Positions 35,594-45,672 of a DNA stretch of 64,000 nucleotides are shown one piece after another. Position 1 is the first letter of the stretch; the number at the start of each line of letters is the position of its first letter. The position numbers and the translations under genes are program-made. The stretch comes from Pseudomonas sp. S04. Lineage in GTDB: Bacteria; Pseudomonadota; Gammaproteobacteria; Pseudomonadales; Pseudomonadaceae. The notes beneath the pieces are model-generated. The model had not been told where the DNA came from and searched no databases. It saw nothing but the letters and a program-made list of their open reading frames with translations. Location: NCBI RefSeq assembly GCF_009834545.1, contig NZ_CP019427.1:1137001-1201000 (forward strand). Direction: 5' to 3'.

Positions 35594-36403
35594 TTATTTA
35601 CCGCCGCTACCGGCCACGCTTTCACCGCCGCGTGTCAGGTAGTAGGCACCGAGAATCGGCAGCATGGTCACGATCATCACCAGCATCGCCACCACGTTGG
35701 TCACAGGCACGTCCCGTGGGCGGCTCAGTTGATTGAGCAGCCACAGCGGCAAGGTGCGTTCATGGCCGGCGGTGAAGGTGGTGACGATGATTTCGTCGAA
35801 CGACAGGGCAAACGCCAGCATGCCGCCGGCCAGCAACGCCGAGCCGAGGTTCGGCAGGATGATGTAGCGGAAGGTCTGCCAGCCATCGGCGCCCAGGTCC
35901 ATCGAGGCCTCGATCAGGCTGTGGGAGGTGCGGCGCAGGCGGGCGATGACGTTGTTGTAGACGATCACCACACAGAAGGTCGCGTGACCGACGATGATGG
36001 TGAACATACCTGGCTCGATGCCCAGGGATTTGAAAGTCGCCAACAAGGCAATCCCGGTGATGATCCCCGGCAGGGCAATCGGCAGGATCAGCATCAACGA
36101 GATGCCTTGCTTGCCGAAGAAGTCGCGCCGGTACAGCGCCGCCGAGGCGAGGGTGCCGAGGACCATGGCAATCAGGGTCGCGATGGCGGCGATCTGGGCC
36201 GACAGCTTGATGGCTTCCAGGACGTCAGGTCGCGAGAACGCAACGCCGATCCACTTCAGGGTGAAACCCTTGGGCGGAAAACTGAACGCTGCGTCTTCGG
36301 TGTTGAAGGCGTACAGGAAGATGATCAGGATCGGGAAGTGCAGGAACACCAACCCGCCCCAGGCCGCGATGCGCAGACCTAAAGAAGCTTTCTCAGAGTG
36401 CAT
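35594..36403 (-). CDS. polyamine ABC transporter permease (YdcV/PotC type)
   Basis: A 269-residue inner-membrane permease with six helices. The EAA loop reads [20 protein letters not shown], as in PotC-type spermidine/putrescine permeases. It overlaps the end of the other permease gene by 11 bases, so the two are made together. Expected to form a heterodimer with the 36393-37340 product. Confidence 0.92.
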   Translation of the reverse strand: MHSEKASLGLRIAAWGGLVFLHFPILIIFLYAFNTEDAAFSFPPKGFTLKWIGVAFSRPDVLEAIKLSAQIAAIATLIAMVLGTLASAALYRRDFFGKQGISLMLILPIALPGIITGIALLATFKSLGIEPGMFTIIVGHATFCVVIVYNNVIARLRRTSHSLIEASMDLGADGWQTFRYIILPNLGSALLAGGMLAFALSFDEIIVTTFTAGHERTLPLWLLNQLSRPRDVPVTNVVAMLVMIVTMLPILGAYYLTRGGESVAGSGGK

Positions 36404-37340
36404 CGAAGGCCCCCAGGCGTTTGACGATGGATAGGTAGATGGCGATCAGCACGATCGGCACCAGGGTGAAAGCCGCGGCCATCGGCATGTTGCCGATCGC
36501 GCCTTGCTGGGCGTAGACCATGCTGCCGACGAAGTAGCCCGGCGGGCCCACCAGTTGCGGCACGATGAAATCGCCCAGGGTCAGGGAGAAAGTGAAGATC
36601 GAACCGGCGGCGATGCCCGGGATCGACAGCGGCAGGATCACCTGCATGAAGGTCTGGCGTGGCTTGGCCCCGAGGTCGGCGGAGGCTTGCAGCAGGGACG
36701 GTGGCAGGCGCTCCAGCGAAGCCTGGATCGGCAGGATCATGAACGGCAGCCAGATGTACACGAACACCATGAAGCGGCCCAGGTGCGAGGTGGACAGGGT
36801 GCTGCCACCGATCCCGGGAATCCCCAGCACGAATTGCAGCACCGGCTCCAGCCCCAGGTGCTGGACGAACCACTGTGCGACGCCGCCTTTGGCCAGCAGC
36901 AAGGTCCAGGCGTAGGCCTTGACGATGTAGCTGGCCCACATCGGCATCATCACCGCAATGTAGAAGAACGCCTTGGTCTTGCCGGTGGTGTAGCGCGCCA
37001 TGTAGTAGGCAATCGGAAACGCCACGATGGCGCTGGCGATCGAGACCACGATGGCCATGCTCAGGGTGCGCAGGATGATGTCGAAGTTCGACGGCTGGAA
37101 CAGCGCGGCGAAGTTGCCCAGGGTCAGGTCGGGGGTGACCGCCATGGTGAAGTCGTCAAAGGTGTAGAAGCCCTGCCACAACAGGGTCAGGAGCGAGCCG
37201 AGATAGATCGCGCCGAACCAGATCAGCGGCGGCACCAGCAACATCGACAGGTACAGATTGGGGCGGCGATACAGCAGGTTGGAGAACCGGCGCAGCGGCG
37301 AGCCCCCCGAAGGCGTTTGTGTCATGGCCACGGTGTTCAT
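36393..37340 (-). CDS. polyamine ABC transporter permease (YdcU/PotB type)
   Basis: A 315-residue permease. It has an N-terminal helix ([20 protein letters not shown]) and the EAA-type loop ([20 protein letters not shown]). The ATG at 37340 begins one base after the TGA of the ATPase gene, so translation is coupled; a second ATG 15 bases on is possible. In E. coli the matching ydcSTUV-patD unit imports putrescine. Confidence 0.92.
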   Translation of the reverse strand: MNTVAMTQTPSGGSPLRRFSNLLYRRPNLYLSMLLVPPLIWFGAIYLGSLLTLLWQGFYTFDDFTMAVTPDLTLGNFAALFQPSNFDIILRTLSMAIVVSIASAIVAFPIAYYMARYTTGKTKAFFYIAVMMPMWASYIVKAYAWTLLLAKGGVAQWFVQHLGLEPVLQFVLGIPGIGGSTLSTSHLGRFMVFVYIWLPFMILPIQASLERLPPSLLQASADLGAKPRQTFMQVILPLSIPGIAAGSIFTFSLTLGDFIVPQLVGPPGYFVGSMVYAQQGAIGNMPMAAAFTLVPIVLIAIYLSIVKRLGAFDAL

Positions 37341-37341
37341 C

Positions 37342-38379
37342 TCACACCCCGCTCGTGACGGTGTCGTGCAGCGGGGTCATCGCCTCGCGGGCCCAGCGCG
37401 CGCTGATGCGTTGTCCGGTCTGGTGCTGGGCGCTGGTGTCCAGCCACTGGTTGTTGGCCTTGCTGATGTTCAGGGTCTGGCCATTTTCCAGCTTCAACTC
37501 GTAACGGGTGGCGCTGCCCTGGTACTGGATGTCGTGCAGCAGGCCGCTGACTTCGATCTCATGGCTGGCCAGCGGGCCTTCGGCGAAACGCACGTGTTCC
37601 GGACGAATCGAGAAGGGCTGCGGGTTGCCGCTCAGTTGTTGCGCCAGGTCGCCACGGATCACGTTGGAGGTGCCGACGAATTCGGCGACGAAGGTGGTGG
37701 CCGGTTTCATGTACAGGTTGCGCGGGGTGTCGACCTGCTCGATGCGGCCCTTGTTGAACACCGCCACGCGGTCGGACATCGACAGGGCTTCGGTCTGGTC
37801 GTGGGTGACGAAAATGAAGGTGATGCCGAGCTGGCGCTGCAGTTTCTTCAGCTCGCTCTGCATTTGCTCACGCAGCTTCAGGTCCAGCGCCCCCAGGGGT
37901 TCGTCGAGCAACAGCACCCGTGGGCGATTGACCAGAGCGCGAGCCAGGGCCACACGCTGGCGCTGGCCGCCGGACAATTGCACCGGCTTGCGCTCGCCGT
38001 AGCCGCCCAGGGCCACCATGGCGAGGGATTCTTCGGCACGCTCCAGGCGTTCCTTCTTGCCCACGCCCTTGACCTTCAGGCCGTAGGCGACGTTGTCGCG
38101 GACATTCATGTGGGGGAACAGGGCGTAATCCTGGAAGACGGTGTTGACGTCACGCTGATAGGGCGGCAGGCCGGCGGCTTCTTCGCCGTGGATGCGGATC
38201 GACCCCGCGCTCGGCTGTTCGAAGCCGGCGATCAGCCGCAGGCAGGTGGTTTTGCCCGAGCCGGAAGGGCCGAGCATGGAAAAGAACTCGCCGTCCTGGA
38301 TGTCGATGGAAACCCGGTCTACGGCTTTCACTTCGCCGAATAGACGGGAAACGTTGGTGAACTGGACTGCAAGCGTCAT
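37342..38379 (-). CDS. polyamine ABC transporter ATP-binding protein (YdcT/PotA type)
   Basis: A 345-residue ATPase. Walker A GPSGSGKT (37-44), signature LSGGQRQRVALARAL, Walker B VLLLDEPLGALDLKLREQM, and a C-terminal TOBE-like part (ISIRPEHVRF-type, here FSIRPEHVRFAEGPLASHE). Start at ATG 38379 with GGAG nine bases upstream; an upstream ATG at 38394 is less well placed. It is separated from the binding-protein gene by a large hairpin. Confidence 0.94.
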   Translation of the reverse strand: MTLAVQFTNVSRLFGEVKAVDRVSIDIQDGEFFSMLGPSGSGKTTCLRLIAGFEQPSAGSIRIHGEEAAGLPPYQRDVNTVFQDYALFPHMNVRDNVAYGLKVKGVGKKERLERAEESLAMVALGGYGERKPVQLSGGQRQRVALARALVNRPRVLLLDEPLGALDLKLREQMQSELKKLQRQLGITFIFVTHDQTEALSMSDRVAVFNKGRIEQVDTPRNLYMKPATTFVAEFVGTSNVIRGDLAQQLSGNPQPFSIRPEHVRFAEGPLASHEIEVSGLLHDIQYQGSATRYELKLENGQTLNISKANNQWLDTSAQHQTGQRISARWAREAMTPLHDTVTSGV

Positions 38380-38487
38380 GGTGCGGTGCTCCAAAAAGGC
38401 GCGGGCCGTCGCAGCGGCCCTGCCTGGACTTCTGAAAAATCTATCAATCGAAAATCAATTCTGCTTTTGGCAAAGCGATGGAGCTGG

Positions 38488-38630
38488 AAAAGTCGTTCAG
38501 GGAGCGTCGCGAGCAGCGATTAGTCGTGTCCGGCCAGCGCACAGCCCCCGCAGCGTACGTCAGTACGTGAGGAGGCGAGCACTGCCCGGGCGCGGATAAT
38601 CGACGCGCAGCAGCTCCCGGAATGACTTTT
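38488..38630 (-). promoter_or_regulatory. long hairpin between binding-protein and ATPase genes
   Basis: AAAAGTCGTTCAGGGAGC (38488 onward) pairs with the near complement GCTCCCGGAATGACTTTT (ending 38630), and the pairing continues inward: TCCGGCC-type, GAGGCGAGCACTGCC-type and a central TACGTCAGTACGT palindrome. The stem begins on the ydcS-type stop codon. It could stabilise the binding-protein mRNA or damp read-through, as intergenic palindromes do in other ABC operons. Confidence 0.7.
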
Positions 38631-39780
38631 AGCGGCCGCCCATGATCGCGATGTAGTCCTGGGTCCAGCGGCTGTACGGCACGAACTTGCCGCCTTCAGC
38701 CTGCGGGGTTTTCCAGAAGGCGATCTTCTCGAACTGGTCGAAACCGTTGGTCTTGCAGCCTTCGGCGCCCAGCAGTTCGCTGCCCTGGCAAGCCGCCGGG
38801 ACCGCTGGCAAGGAGCCGAACCAGGCCGCGACATCGCCCTGGACCTTGGGTTGCAGCGACCAGTCCATCCACTTGTAGGCGCAGTTCGGGTGCTTGGCCT
38901 CGGCGTGCAGCATGGTGGTGTCGGCCCAGCCGGTGGCGCCTTCTTTCGGGATAGTCGAGGCGATGGGCTGTTTCTCGTTCATCAGGCCGTTGACCTGATA
39001 GGGCCAGGCGCTGGAGGCCACTACCCCTTCGTTCTTGAAGTCACTCATTTGCACGGTGGTGTCGTGCCAGTAGCGGTGGATCAGCGGCTGCTGGGCGCGC
39101 AGCAGGTCGAGCACGGCCTTGTACTGTGCTTCGGTCAGCTCGTAGGGGCTCTGGATGCCCAGTTCCGGCTTGGTGCTTTTCAGGTACAGCGCCGCGTCGG
39201 CGATGTAGATCGGGCCGTCATAGGCCTGCACGCGGCCTTTGTTGGGCTTGCCGTCTGGCAGGTTCTGCGCATCGAACACCACGTTCCAGCTGGTGGGGGC
39301 CGTCTTGAACACGTTGGTGTTGTACATCAGCACGTTCGGGCCCCATTGATAGGGGGTGCCGTATGTCTGCTGGTTGACCACGTACCAAGGGGCATCCTTG
39401 AGGCGCGGGTCGAGGTTTTTCCAGTTAGGGATCAGCGCGGTATTGATCGGCTGCACACGCTTGCCGACGATCAACCGCAGCGAGGCGTCGCCAGAGGCAG
39501 TCACCAGGTCGTAGCCGCCTTTGGCCATCAGGCTGACCATCTCATCGGAAGTGGCGGCGGTCTTGACGTTGACCTTGCAGCCGGTCTCCTTCTCGAAACC
39601 GGTCACCCAGTCGTAGGCCTTGTCGCTTTCACCCCGTTCGATGTAGCCAGGCCAGGCCACGATGTCCAGTTGGCCCTCGCCGGCACCAACGGCTTTCAGC
39701 GGTTCGGCGGCCTGGAGGCTGGCACTGGCCAGCAGCGCGGTGGTGATTGCACTGAGCAATGCGGTCTTGTGCACGAACAT
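38629..39780 (-). CDS. polyamine-binding periplasmic protein (YdcS/PotD type)
   Basis: A 383-residue extracellular solute-binding protein. A signal peptide (MFVHKTALLSAITTALLASASLQAA) precedes a PotD-like fold (GQLDIVAWPGYIERGESDKA, TAATSDEMVSLMAKGGYDLV, YGTPYQWGPNVLMYNTNVF). GAGGGAA lies before the ATG. It is the first gene of the ABC set and probably delivers putrescine or a related amine. Confidence 0.92.
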   Translation of the reverse strand: MFVHKTALLSAITTALLASASLQAAEPLKAVGAGEGQLDIVAWPGYIERGESDKAYDWVTGFEKETGCKVNVKTAATSDEMVSLMAKGGYDLVTASGDASLRLIVGKRVQPINTALIPNWKNLDPRLKDAPWYVVNQQTYGTPYQWGPNVLMYNTNVFKTAPTSWNVVFDAQNLPDGKPNKGRVQAYDGPIYIADAALYLKSTKPELGIQSPYELTEAQYKAVLDLLRAQQPLIHRYWHDTTVQMSDFKNEGVVASSAWPYQVNGLMNEKQPIASTIPKEGATGWADTTMLHAEAKHPNCAYKWMDWSLQPKVQGDVAAWFGSLPAVPAACQGSELLGAEGCKTNGFDQFEKIAFWKTPQAEGGKFVPYSRWTQDYIAIMGGR

Positions 39781-39867
39781 GGGGTTTCCCTCTTCTTTAA
39801 ATTATGGTCGGGGCAGTGTTGAACGTGATGCAGCTGGCCTTTTCGGCTTGTTATTAGCTTAGTAGCG

Positions 39868-41358
39868 TTATTTCAGGTCATTGCCGTGACGGGCCATGAT
39901 GTGCCGCACCACGCTGTAGTCCTGCAGCGAGTCGCTGGACAGGTCCTTGCCGTAGCCGGAGCGTTTCAAACCGCCGTGGGGCATTTCACTGACCAGCATG
40001 AAGTGGCTGTTGATCCAGGTGCAGCCGTACTGCAAGCGCGCCGCGACCTGCATCGCCTTGTCCAGGTTTTGCGTCCAGACCGACGACGCCAGGCCATATT
40101 CCGAGTCGTTGGCCCAATCCACCGCTTGCTCCAGCTCGTCGAAGCGGGTCACGGTGACCACCGGGCCGAACACTTCGCGCTGGACGATTTCATCGCTTTG
40201 CTTGCAACCGGCGAGCAGGGTTGGCTGGTAATAGAAACCGGCGCCGGAATGCACTGCCGCGCCGGTCACCCGTTCGATGTGCGGCTGGCCGAGGGCGCGT
40301 TCGACAAAGCTGGCCACGCGGTCGCGCTGGCGGGTGCTGATCAGAGGGCCGATCTCGTTGTCGGCGTCACGCTTGCCGGCAAACCGCAGGCTGCTGACCG
40401 CTGCGCCCAGTTCCGCCACCAGCTTGTCGTGTATCCCCGCCTGGGCATAGATGCGGCAGGCCGCGGTGCAGTCCTGCCCGGCGTTGTAGTAACCGTAGCT
40501 GCGCACGCCGGCGACTACGGCTTGCAGGTCGGCATCGTTGCAGACGATCACCGGTGCCTTGCCGCCCAGTTCCAGGTGGGTGCGCTTGAGGGTCTTGGCG
40601 GCGGCCTGGAGGATTTTCTGCCCGGTGACGATGTCGCCAGTGAGCGAGACCATGCGTACTTTGGGATGGCTGACCAGGTGGCTGCCGACCCCTTCACCGC
40701 CCCCGCAGATGATGTTGATCACCCCGCGCGGCAGAATCTCGGCCAGCGCTGGCGCCAGGGCCAGGATCGACAGCGGGGTATGTTCGGAGGGCTTGAACAC
40801 CAGGGTATTGCCGGCGGCGAGGGCCGGGGCGATTTTCCAGGCGGCCATCATGATCGGGTAGTTCCACGGCGCAATCGAGGCCACCACGCCAATCGGGTCG
40901 CGGCGCACCATGCTGGTGTAGCCCGGCAGGTATTCACCGCTGAGCTGGCCGGTCTGGCAGCGCACGGCGCCAGCGAAGAAGCGGAACACATCGACCGTCG
41001 CACTGAGGTCATCCTGGCGCGCCAGGTGCAATGGCTTGCCGCAGTTCAACGATTCCAGGCGGGCCAGCAGGTCAGCGTACTTTTCGATGGCGTTGGCGAT
41101 TTCCAGCAGGATGTTCGAGCGCTGTTGCGGGGTGGTCCGCGACCAACCGGCAAAGGCCCGGTGGGCGGCGAGGATCGCGGCTTCGACCTGTTCGGTGCTG
41201 GCTTCGGCAATGTGGGTCAGCACTTCGCCGGTGGCCGGGTTGAGAATCGGCTCGACAAAGCCCTGGCCGGCTACCAATTCACCATCGATCAGCAATGCGG
41301 TGAACAAAGGGGTCTGCGCGGCGGGCATTTTTCGGGTTCTCTTTTGTTGTGTGGCCAT
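39868..41358 (-). CDS. second aminobutyraldehyde-type aldehyde dehydrogenase
   Basis: A 496-residue paralogue of the 34004-35428 enzyme with matching motifs ([53 protein letters not shown]). The ATG at 41358 follows AGGGAG; an internal ATG at 41328 would give 486 residues. It probably oxidises an aminoaldehyde such as 4-aminobutanal or 3-aminopropanal. The gap to the binding-protein gene is about 87 bases, and the LysR gene lies just upstream. Confidence 0.9.
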   Translation of the reverse strand: MATQQKRTRKMPAAQTPLFTALLIDGELVAGQGFVEPILNPATGEVLTHIAEASTEQVEAAILAAHRAFAGWSRTTPQQRSNILLEIANAIEKYADLLARLESLNCGKPLHLARQDDLSATVDVFRFFAGAVRCQTGQLSGEYLPGYTSMVRRDPIGVVASIAPWNYPIMMAAWKIAPALAAGNTLVFKPSEHTPLSILALAPALAEILPRGVINIICGGGEGVGSHLVSHPKVRMVSLTGDIVTGQKILQAAAKTLKRTHLELGGKAPVIVCNDADLQAVVAGVRSYGYYNAGQDCTAACRIYAQAGIHDKLVAELGAAVSSLRFAGKRDADNEIGPLISTRQRDRVASFVERALGQPHIERVTGAAVHSGAGFYYQPTLLAGCKQSDEIVQREVFGPVVTVTRFDELEQAVDWANDSEYGLASSVWTQNLDKAMQVAARLQYGCTWINSHFMLVSEMPHGGLKRSGYGKDLSSDSLQDYSVVRHIMARHGNDLK

Positions 41359-41459
41359 GGTGCTCCCTGTGACTGGGGCCCCGACCGTCTTATAGATGTA
41401 CAAAGACTAGTGGCGGGGCTTGAGGACGACAAATACTAAATACTGAATGCAGCGTTCGA

Positions 41460-42374
41460 TTAAATAGATGGCTTGCGCCCGCCGGGTGGCTGTTCGCGGG
41501 CCACCGTCAGGAAGGGGTCGACCAGTGCCGGGCGGGCGGTGCCGCGGCGCCAGGCCAGGCCGACATCGAGGGTCTGGCTGAGGTCGGCGATGGGCCGGGC
41601 TTCGATGATGTCGCCTTCCAGGGACCATGGGCGGTAAGTCATGTCGGGCTGGATCGACACCCCCAGGCCCGCTGCCACCAGGCTGCGCACGGCCTCGGTG
41701 GAGGCGGTGCGCAGGGTGATGCGTGGCTGCAGCGAGGCGGCTCGCCACATGCGCTGGGCGTTGCGGTCCATCTCGTCGACGTTGAGTTGGATCAGTGGCT
41801 CGCGGGCGACATCCGCCAGGTTGATGCTGTCGTGCTCCAGCAGCGGGTGCTGGGCCGGTAGCCACAAGCGGTGGGGCGAGTGAGTCAGTACCTCGGTTTG
41901 CAGGGCGTGACGATCCTCGAGGTTGGACAGGATCAGCACCCCGACATCGATTTCGCCACTGACCAGCAAGTGCTCGATGTACGGGCGCTCATCTTCCATG
42001 ACCCGGAGTTCGACATTGGGGTAGGCCCGTTGAAAGCGGGTCAGCAGGTCGGCCAGGTAGTAGCCCGCGACCAGGCTGGTGACTCCAATGGTCAACTGCC
42101 CGGCCACCTGGTCGGTGCTCTGCTGCAGGCTGCGTTTGGCATTGTCCACAGTGGCCAGGATCAAATGCGCCTGGCGCAGGAACTGGTGTCCCTGATGGGT
42201 CAGGGTCATGCCCTTGGCGTGGCGGTTGAACAGGTTGACCCCAATCTCCTGCTCCAGTTGCTGGATGGCCAGGGTCAAGGTGGACTGGGAGATATACACC
42301 GCTTGTGCGGCGGCCGAGATCGAGCCGGTTTCGGCGACGGCGATGAAGTGACGGATCTGACGCAGGGTCATCAT
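41460..42374 (-). CDS. LysR-family transcriptional regulator
   Basis: A 304-residue regulator. The winged HTH (MMTLRQIRHFIAVAETGSIS, AAQAVYISQSTLTLAIQQLE) is followed by a periplasmic-binding-type effector domain. It is on the same strand as the polyamine cluster and directly upstream of the second aldehyde dehydrogenase, so it probably controls that operon. The inducer is unknown. Confidence 0.92.
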   Translation of the reverse strand: MMTLRQIRHFIAVAETGSISAAAQAVYISQSTLTLAIQQLEQEIGVNLFNRHAKGMTLTHQGHQFLRQAHLILATVDNAKRSLQQSTDQVAGQLTIGVTSLVAGYYLADLLTRFQRAYPNVELRVMEDERPYIEHLLVSGEIDVGVLILSNLEDRHALQTEVLTHSPHRLWLPAQHPLLEHDSINLADVAREPLIQLNVDEMDRNAQRMWRAASLQPRITLRTASTEAVRSLVAAGLGVSIQPDMTYRPWSLEGDIIEARPIADLSQTLDVGLAWRRGTARPALVDPFLTVAREQPPGGRKPSI

Positions 42375-42572
42375 GGGAAAAGTACCCGGTGGGCGGTTTT
42401 TATAGATTTTTCCCAGTGTATATCTTTTTTATCGATGCCCTAGCCCAGCTAGCAAGGCGGCCGCAAGGGCTGGGCAACATCTGGAAGCACTCTCGCTGAC
42501 GGGCCTCGGGCACTTTAGATCTAGGCTGGTGGCCTTATTTATGGGTTAAACGTGATTTTCTGGAGGCGATAC

Positions 42573-43247
42573 ATGATTACCCGTGGTTTGCTCGATCAGT
42601 TACTCAAGTCCGGCCAGGACCTGTTGCAGAACAAGGCCGGTGGAACCCAGAACAAAGCAGCTGGCGGCGGGCTGGGCAGCCTGCTCTCCGGTGCTGGCGG
42701 CGGGGCCTTGGCCGCCGGCGCGATGGGTCTGCTGCTGGGTAACAAGAAGGCGCGCAAAGTCGGCGGCAAGGTGGCGGTCTATGGCGGCCTCGCGGCACTC
42801 GGCGTGATTGCCTACAAGGCCTACGGCAACTGGCAGGCCCAGCAGGGCACGGCGCCGCAGACCGAGCCGCAAACCCTCGATCGCCTGCCGCCGGCGCAGG
42901 TCGAGCAGCACAGCCAGGCCATCCTCAAGGCCCTGGTGGCTGCTGCCAAGGCCGATGGGCATGTCGACGCGCGCGAGCGTGAGCTGATCGAGGGCGAGTT
43001 CCGCAAGCTGGACAACGACCAGGAACTGCAGCACTGGCTGCACGCCGAACTCAACAAACCACTGGACCCGACCGACGTCGCCCGCGCCGCCAGCACCCCG
43101 GAAATGGCCGCCGAGATGTACATCGCCAGCGTGATGTTGGTGGACGAGGAGAACTTCATGGAGAAGTCCTACCTCGACGAACTGGCCCGCCAGCTCAAGT
43201 TGGAGCCAGGATTGAAGGCCGAGCTGGAGCGGCAGGTGCGTCTCTGA
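42573..43247 (+). CDS. DUF533/TerB-like family protein
   Basis: A 224-residue protein of the YebE/DUF533 type. A Gly/Ala-rich N-terminal half (GSLLSGAGGGALAAGAMGLL) includes a membrane-like segment, then a TerB-like helical domain (ILKALVAAAKADGHVDARER, YIASVMLVDEENFMEKSYLD). GGAGG precedes the ATG. PAO1 also has a gene of this kind near the wsp-spdH region (from memory). Function unknown. Confidence 0.87.
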   Translation: MITRGLLDQLLKSGQDLLQNKAGGTQNKAAGGGLGSLLSGAGGGALAAGAMGLLLGNKKARKVGGKVAVYGGLAALGVIAYKAYGNWQAQQGTAPQTEPQTLDRLPPAQVEQHSQAILKALVAAAKADGHVDARERELIEGEFRKLDNDQELQHWLHAELNKPLDPTDVARAASTPEMAAEMYIASVMLVDEENFMEKSYLDELARQLKLEPGLKAELERQVRL

Positions 43248-43453
43248 GTGTCGCAGGTGAGCCATCGCCAAGTGAAACACGGCGAGGACTGCGTCCTCGA
43301 ACGCAGCCTCGCCGGCTCGCCCGCAATGGCCAATCCACCGTCTGTTTCTACACAAATATCACTGGCGGCCCCCAACCTATCTGACGGAAAGTAGCCGTCC
43401 CAGAGCGGATCCAGACTTTTCGCTCGGGATGAGACGCAGTGCGCAACCGCTGC

Positions 43454-43481
43454 TTAAACCCAGCGCGCCCTCGGCTATACT
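43454..43481 (+). promoter_or_regulatory. candidate promoter of the wsp operon
   Basis: TTAAAC (43454-43459), 16 bases, TATACT (43476-43481), 33 bases before the wspA GTG. The -10 is good and the -35 weak. Confidence 0.45.
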
Positions 43482-43513
43482 CCCCACCATTTGAATGGCC
43501 CCGAGGACTGACT

Positions 43514-45136
43514 GTGAAGAACTGGACGTTGCGCCAACGCATTTTGGCGAGCTTTGCGGTGATTATCGCCATCATGCTGTTGATGGTGGTCGTCTCTTAT
43601 TCACGTCTGCTGAAGATCGAAGCCAGCGAGAACAGCGTTCGCGACGATGCCGTGCCTGGGGTCTACTACAGCTCGATGATTCGCAGTGCCTGGGTCGACA
43701 GCTACCTCAAGATCCAGAAAATGCTCGGCCTGGAGGAAGGGCAGGGGGTCAATGAGCAAGACCTCGCCGATTTCAAGGCCTTCGAGCAGCGTCTCGAAGA
43801 ACAAATGGCCAACTACGCCGCGACTATTCATGGTGTCGAGGACCGCACCGAGTTCGATGCCTTCGAGAAAGCGCATCAGGATTTCAAGCGGATTCTGGCC
43901 ACCGTCCTTGAGCTGCATAAGAACCACCAGGAGCAAGAGGCAATCAAGCTGTTCAACGAGCAGTTGACGCCAGCCTGGGTTGCCGGCCGCCTGAAGCTCA
44001 ATGATGTCATCCGCGAGAACAAGGCGGTTGCCGACCACGCGACCACCGCCATCGACGACGCCGTCGTCGCGGCGAAAATCAGCATGGGCGTGTCGTTGTT
44101 GGTGGCGGTGCTGGCGGCGGCGCTCTGCGGCCTGCTGCTGATGCGCGCGATCATGGCGCCGATGAACCGCATCGTGAAGATCCTCGAAATCATGCGCACC
44201 GGGGACTTGAGCAATCGCCTCAACCTCGACCGCAAGGATGAGTTCGGCGCCGTGGAAAGCGGCTTCAACGACATGATGACCGAGCTCACCGCGCTGGTGT
44301 CCCAGGCCCAGCGTTCTTCGGTACAGGTCACCACCTCGGTGACCGAGATCGCCGCCACCTCCAAGCAACAGCAGGCCACGGCCACCGAAACTGCGGCGAC
44401 CACCACGGAAATCGGGGCGACCTCGCGGGAAATCGCGGCGACCTCCCGCGACCTGGTACGCACCATGACCGAGGTTTCCACCGCTGCCGATCAGGCTTCG
44501 GTACTGGCCGGCTCCGGTCAACAGGGCCTGGCACGCATGGAAGACACCATGCACTCGGTGATGGGCGCGGCCGACCTGGTCAATGCCAAGCTGGCGATCC
44601 TCAATGAGAAGGCCGGCAACATCAACCAGGTGGTGGTGACCATCGTCAAGGTCGCCGACCAGACCAACCTGCTGTCGCTGAACGCCGCCATCGAGGCGGA
44701 AAAGGCCGGTGAGTACGGTCGCGGTTTTGCCGTGGTCGCCACCGAAGTGCGGCGCCTGGCCGACCAGACGGCCGTTGCCACCTATGACATCGAGCAGATG
44801 GTCCGTGAGATCCAGTCGGCGGTCTCGGCCGGTGTGATGGGCATGGACAAGTTCTCCGAAGAAGTGCGCCGCGGCATGTCCGAGGTGCAGCAGGTCGGCG
44901 AACAACTGTCGCAGATCATCCATCAGGTCCAGGCGCTGGCGCCGCGGGTGCTGATGGTCAACGAAGGCATGCAGGCCCAGGCCACCGGCGCCGAACAGAT
45001 CAACCACGCGCTGGTGCAGTTGGGCGATGCCAGCAGCCAGACCGTCGAGTCGCTGCGCCAGGCCAGTTTCGCCATCGACGAATTGAGCCAGGTGGCCGTC
45101 GGGCTGCGCAGCGGCGTCTCGCGATTCAAAGTCTGA
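43514..45136 (+). CDS. wspA: Wsp surface-sensing methyl-accepting chemoreceptor WspA
   Basis: A 540-residue receptor. Membrane helices near residues 9-31 and 190-213 enclose a periplasmic four-helix domain; a HAMP domain follows, then a signalling domain with DQTNLLSLNAAIEAEKAGEY. It senses surface contact or envelope stress and feeds WspE. The start is GTG at 43514, giving the standard N-terminus (MKNWTLRQRILASFAVIIAI). Its TGA overlaps the wspB ATG by one base. Confidence 0.95.
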   Translation: MKNWTLRQRILASFAVIIAIMLLMVVVSYSRLLKIEASENSVRDDAVPGVYYSSMIRSAWVDSYLKIQKMLGLEEGQGVNEQDLADFKAFEQRLEEQMANYAATIHGVEDRTEFDAFEKAHQDFKRILATVLELHKNHQEQEAIKLFNEQLTPAWVAGRLKLNDVIRENKAVADHATTAIDDAVVAAKISMGVSLLVAVLAAALCGLLLMRAIMAPMNRIVKILEIMRTGDLSNRLNLDRKDEFGAVESGFNDMMTELTALVSQAQRSSVQVTTSVTEIAATSKQQQATATETAATTTEIGATSREIAATSRDLVRTMTEVSTAADQASVLAGSGQQGLARMEDTMHSVMGAADLVNAKLAILNEKAGNINQVVVTIVKVADQTNLLSLNAAIEAEKAGEYGRGFAVVATEVRRLADQTAVATYDIEQMVREIQSAVSAGVMGMDKFSEEVRRGMSEVQQVGEQLSQIIHQVQALAPRVLMVNEGMQAQATGAEQINHALVQLGDASSQTVESLRQASFAIDELSQVAVGLRSGVSRFKV

Positions 45137-45672
45137 TGAGCGAGCTCGTGGTCAAGCGGGGCGCGGGTGTGGCCCCGAAACAAGCGCTGTTCCTGGTGTT
45201 TCGCATCGGTGGCGAGCGTTATGCCTTGCAGGCCGTCGAGGTGGCGGAGGTGCTGCCACGCCTGCCGCTCAAGCCGATTGCCCAGGCGCCGCATTGGGTC
45301 GCCGGGGTGTTCGGCTACCGCGGGACGGTGGTGCCGGTGATCGATGTCGGCGCGCTGACCTTCGGCCTGGCTGCCGAAGCACGCACCAGCACCCGCCTGG
45401 TGCTGGTGCACTATCGACCCGATGCCACGCTGCCAGCGCAGTTGCTGGGATTGATTCTCGAGCAGGCCACCGACACCTTGCGCTGCAATCCGACGGAGTT
45501 TCAACCCTACGGCCTGGACAATCGCCAGGCGCCGTACCTGGGGCCCGTGCGCGAAGATGCCCAGGGACTGCTGCAATGGGTGCGGGTCGCGGACCTGCTG
45601 GATGCCCAGGTGCAGGCCCTGCTGTTTCCGTCGCCACCCTTGGACCTGTCAATGCTTGAGGATCGAGCATGA
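45136..45672 (+). CDS. wspB: Wsp CheW-like adaptor WspB
   Basis: A 178-residue CheW protein linking WspA to WspE. The CheW fold begins at LFLVFRIGGERYALQAVEVA and includes VAGVFGYRGTVVPVIDVGAL. Overlaps wspC by four bases (ATGA), as do the next three junctions, so the subunits are translated in a chain. Confidence 0.94.
   Translation: MSELVVKRGAGVAPKQALFLVFRIGGERYALQAVEVAEVLPRLPLKPIAQAPHWVAGVFGYRGTVVPVIDVGALTFGLAAEARTSTRLVLVHYRPDATLPAQLLGLILEQATDTLRCNPTEFQPYGLDNRQAPYLGPVREDAQGLLQWVRVADLLDAQVQALLFPSPPLDLSMLEDRA

Noticed and set aside
33869..41439. Long plus-strand frames opposite the polyamine cluster (33869-35503, 37258-38343, 38851-39822, 39886-41439)
   Set aside because: Shadows of the aldehyde dehydrogenase, ATPase and binding-protein genes; compositions are antisense-like.
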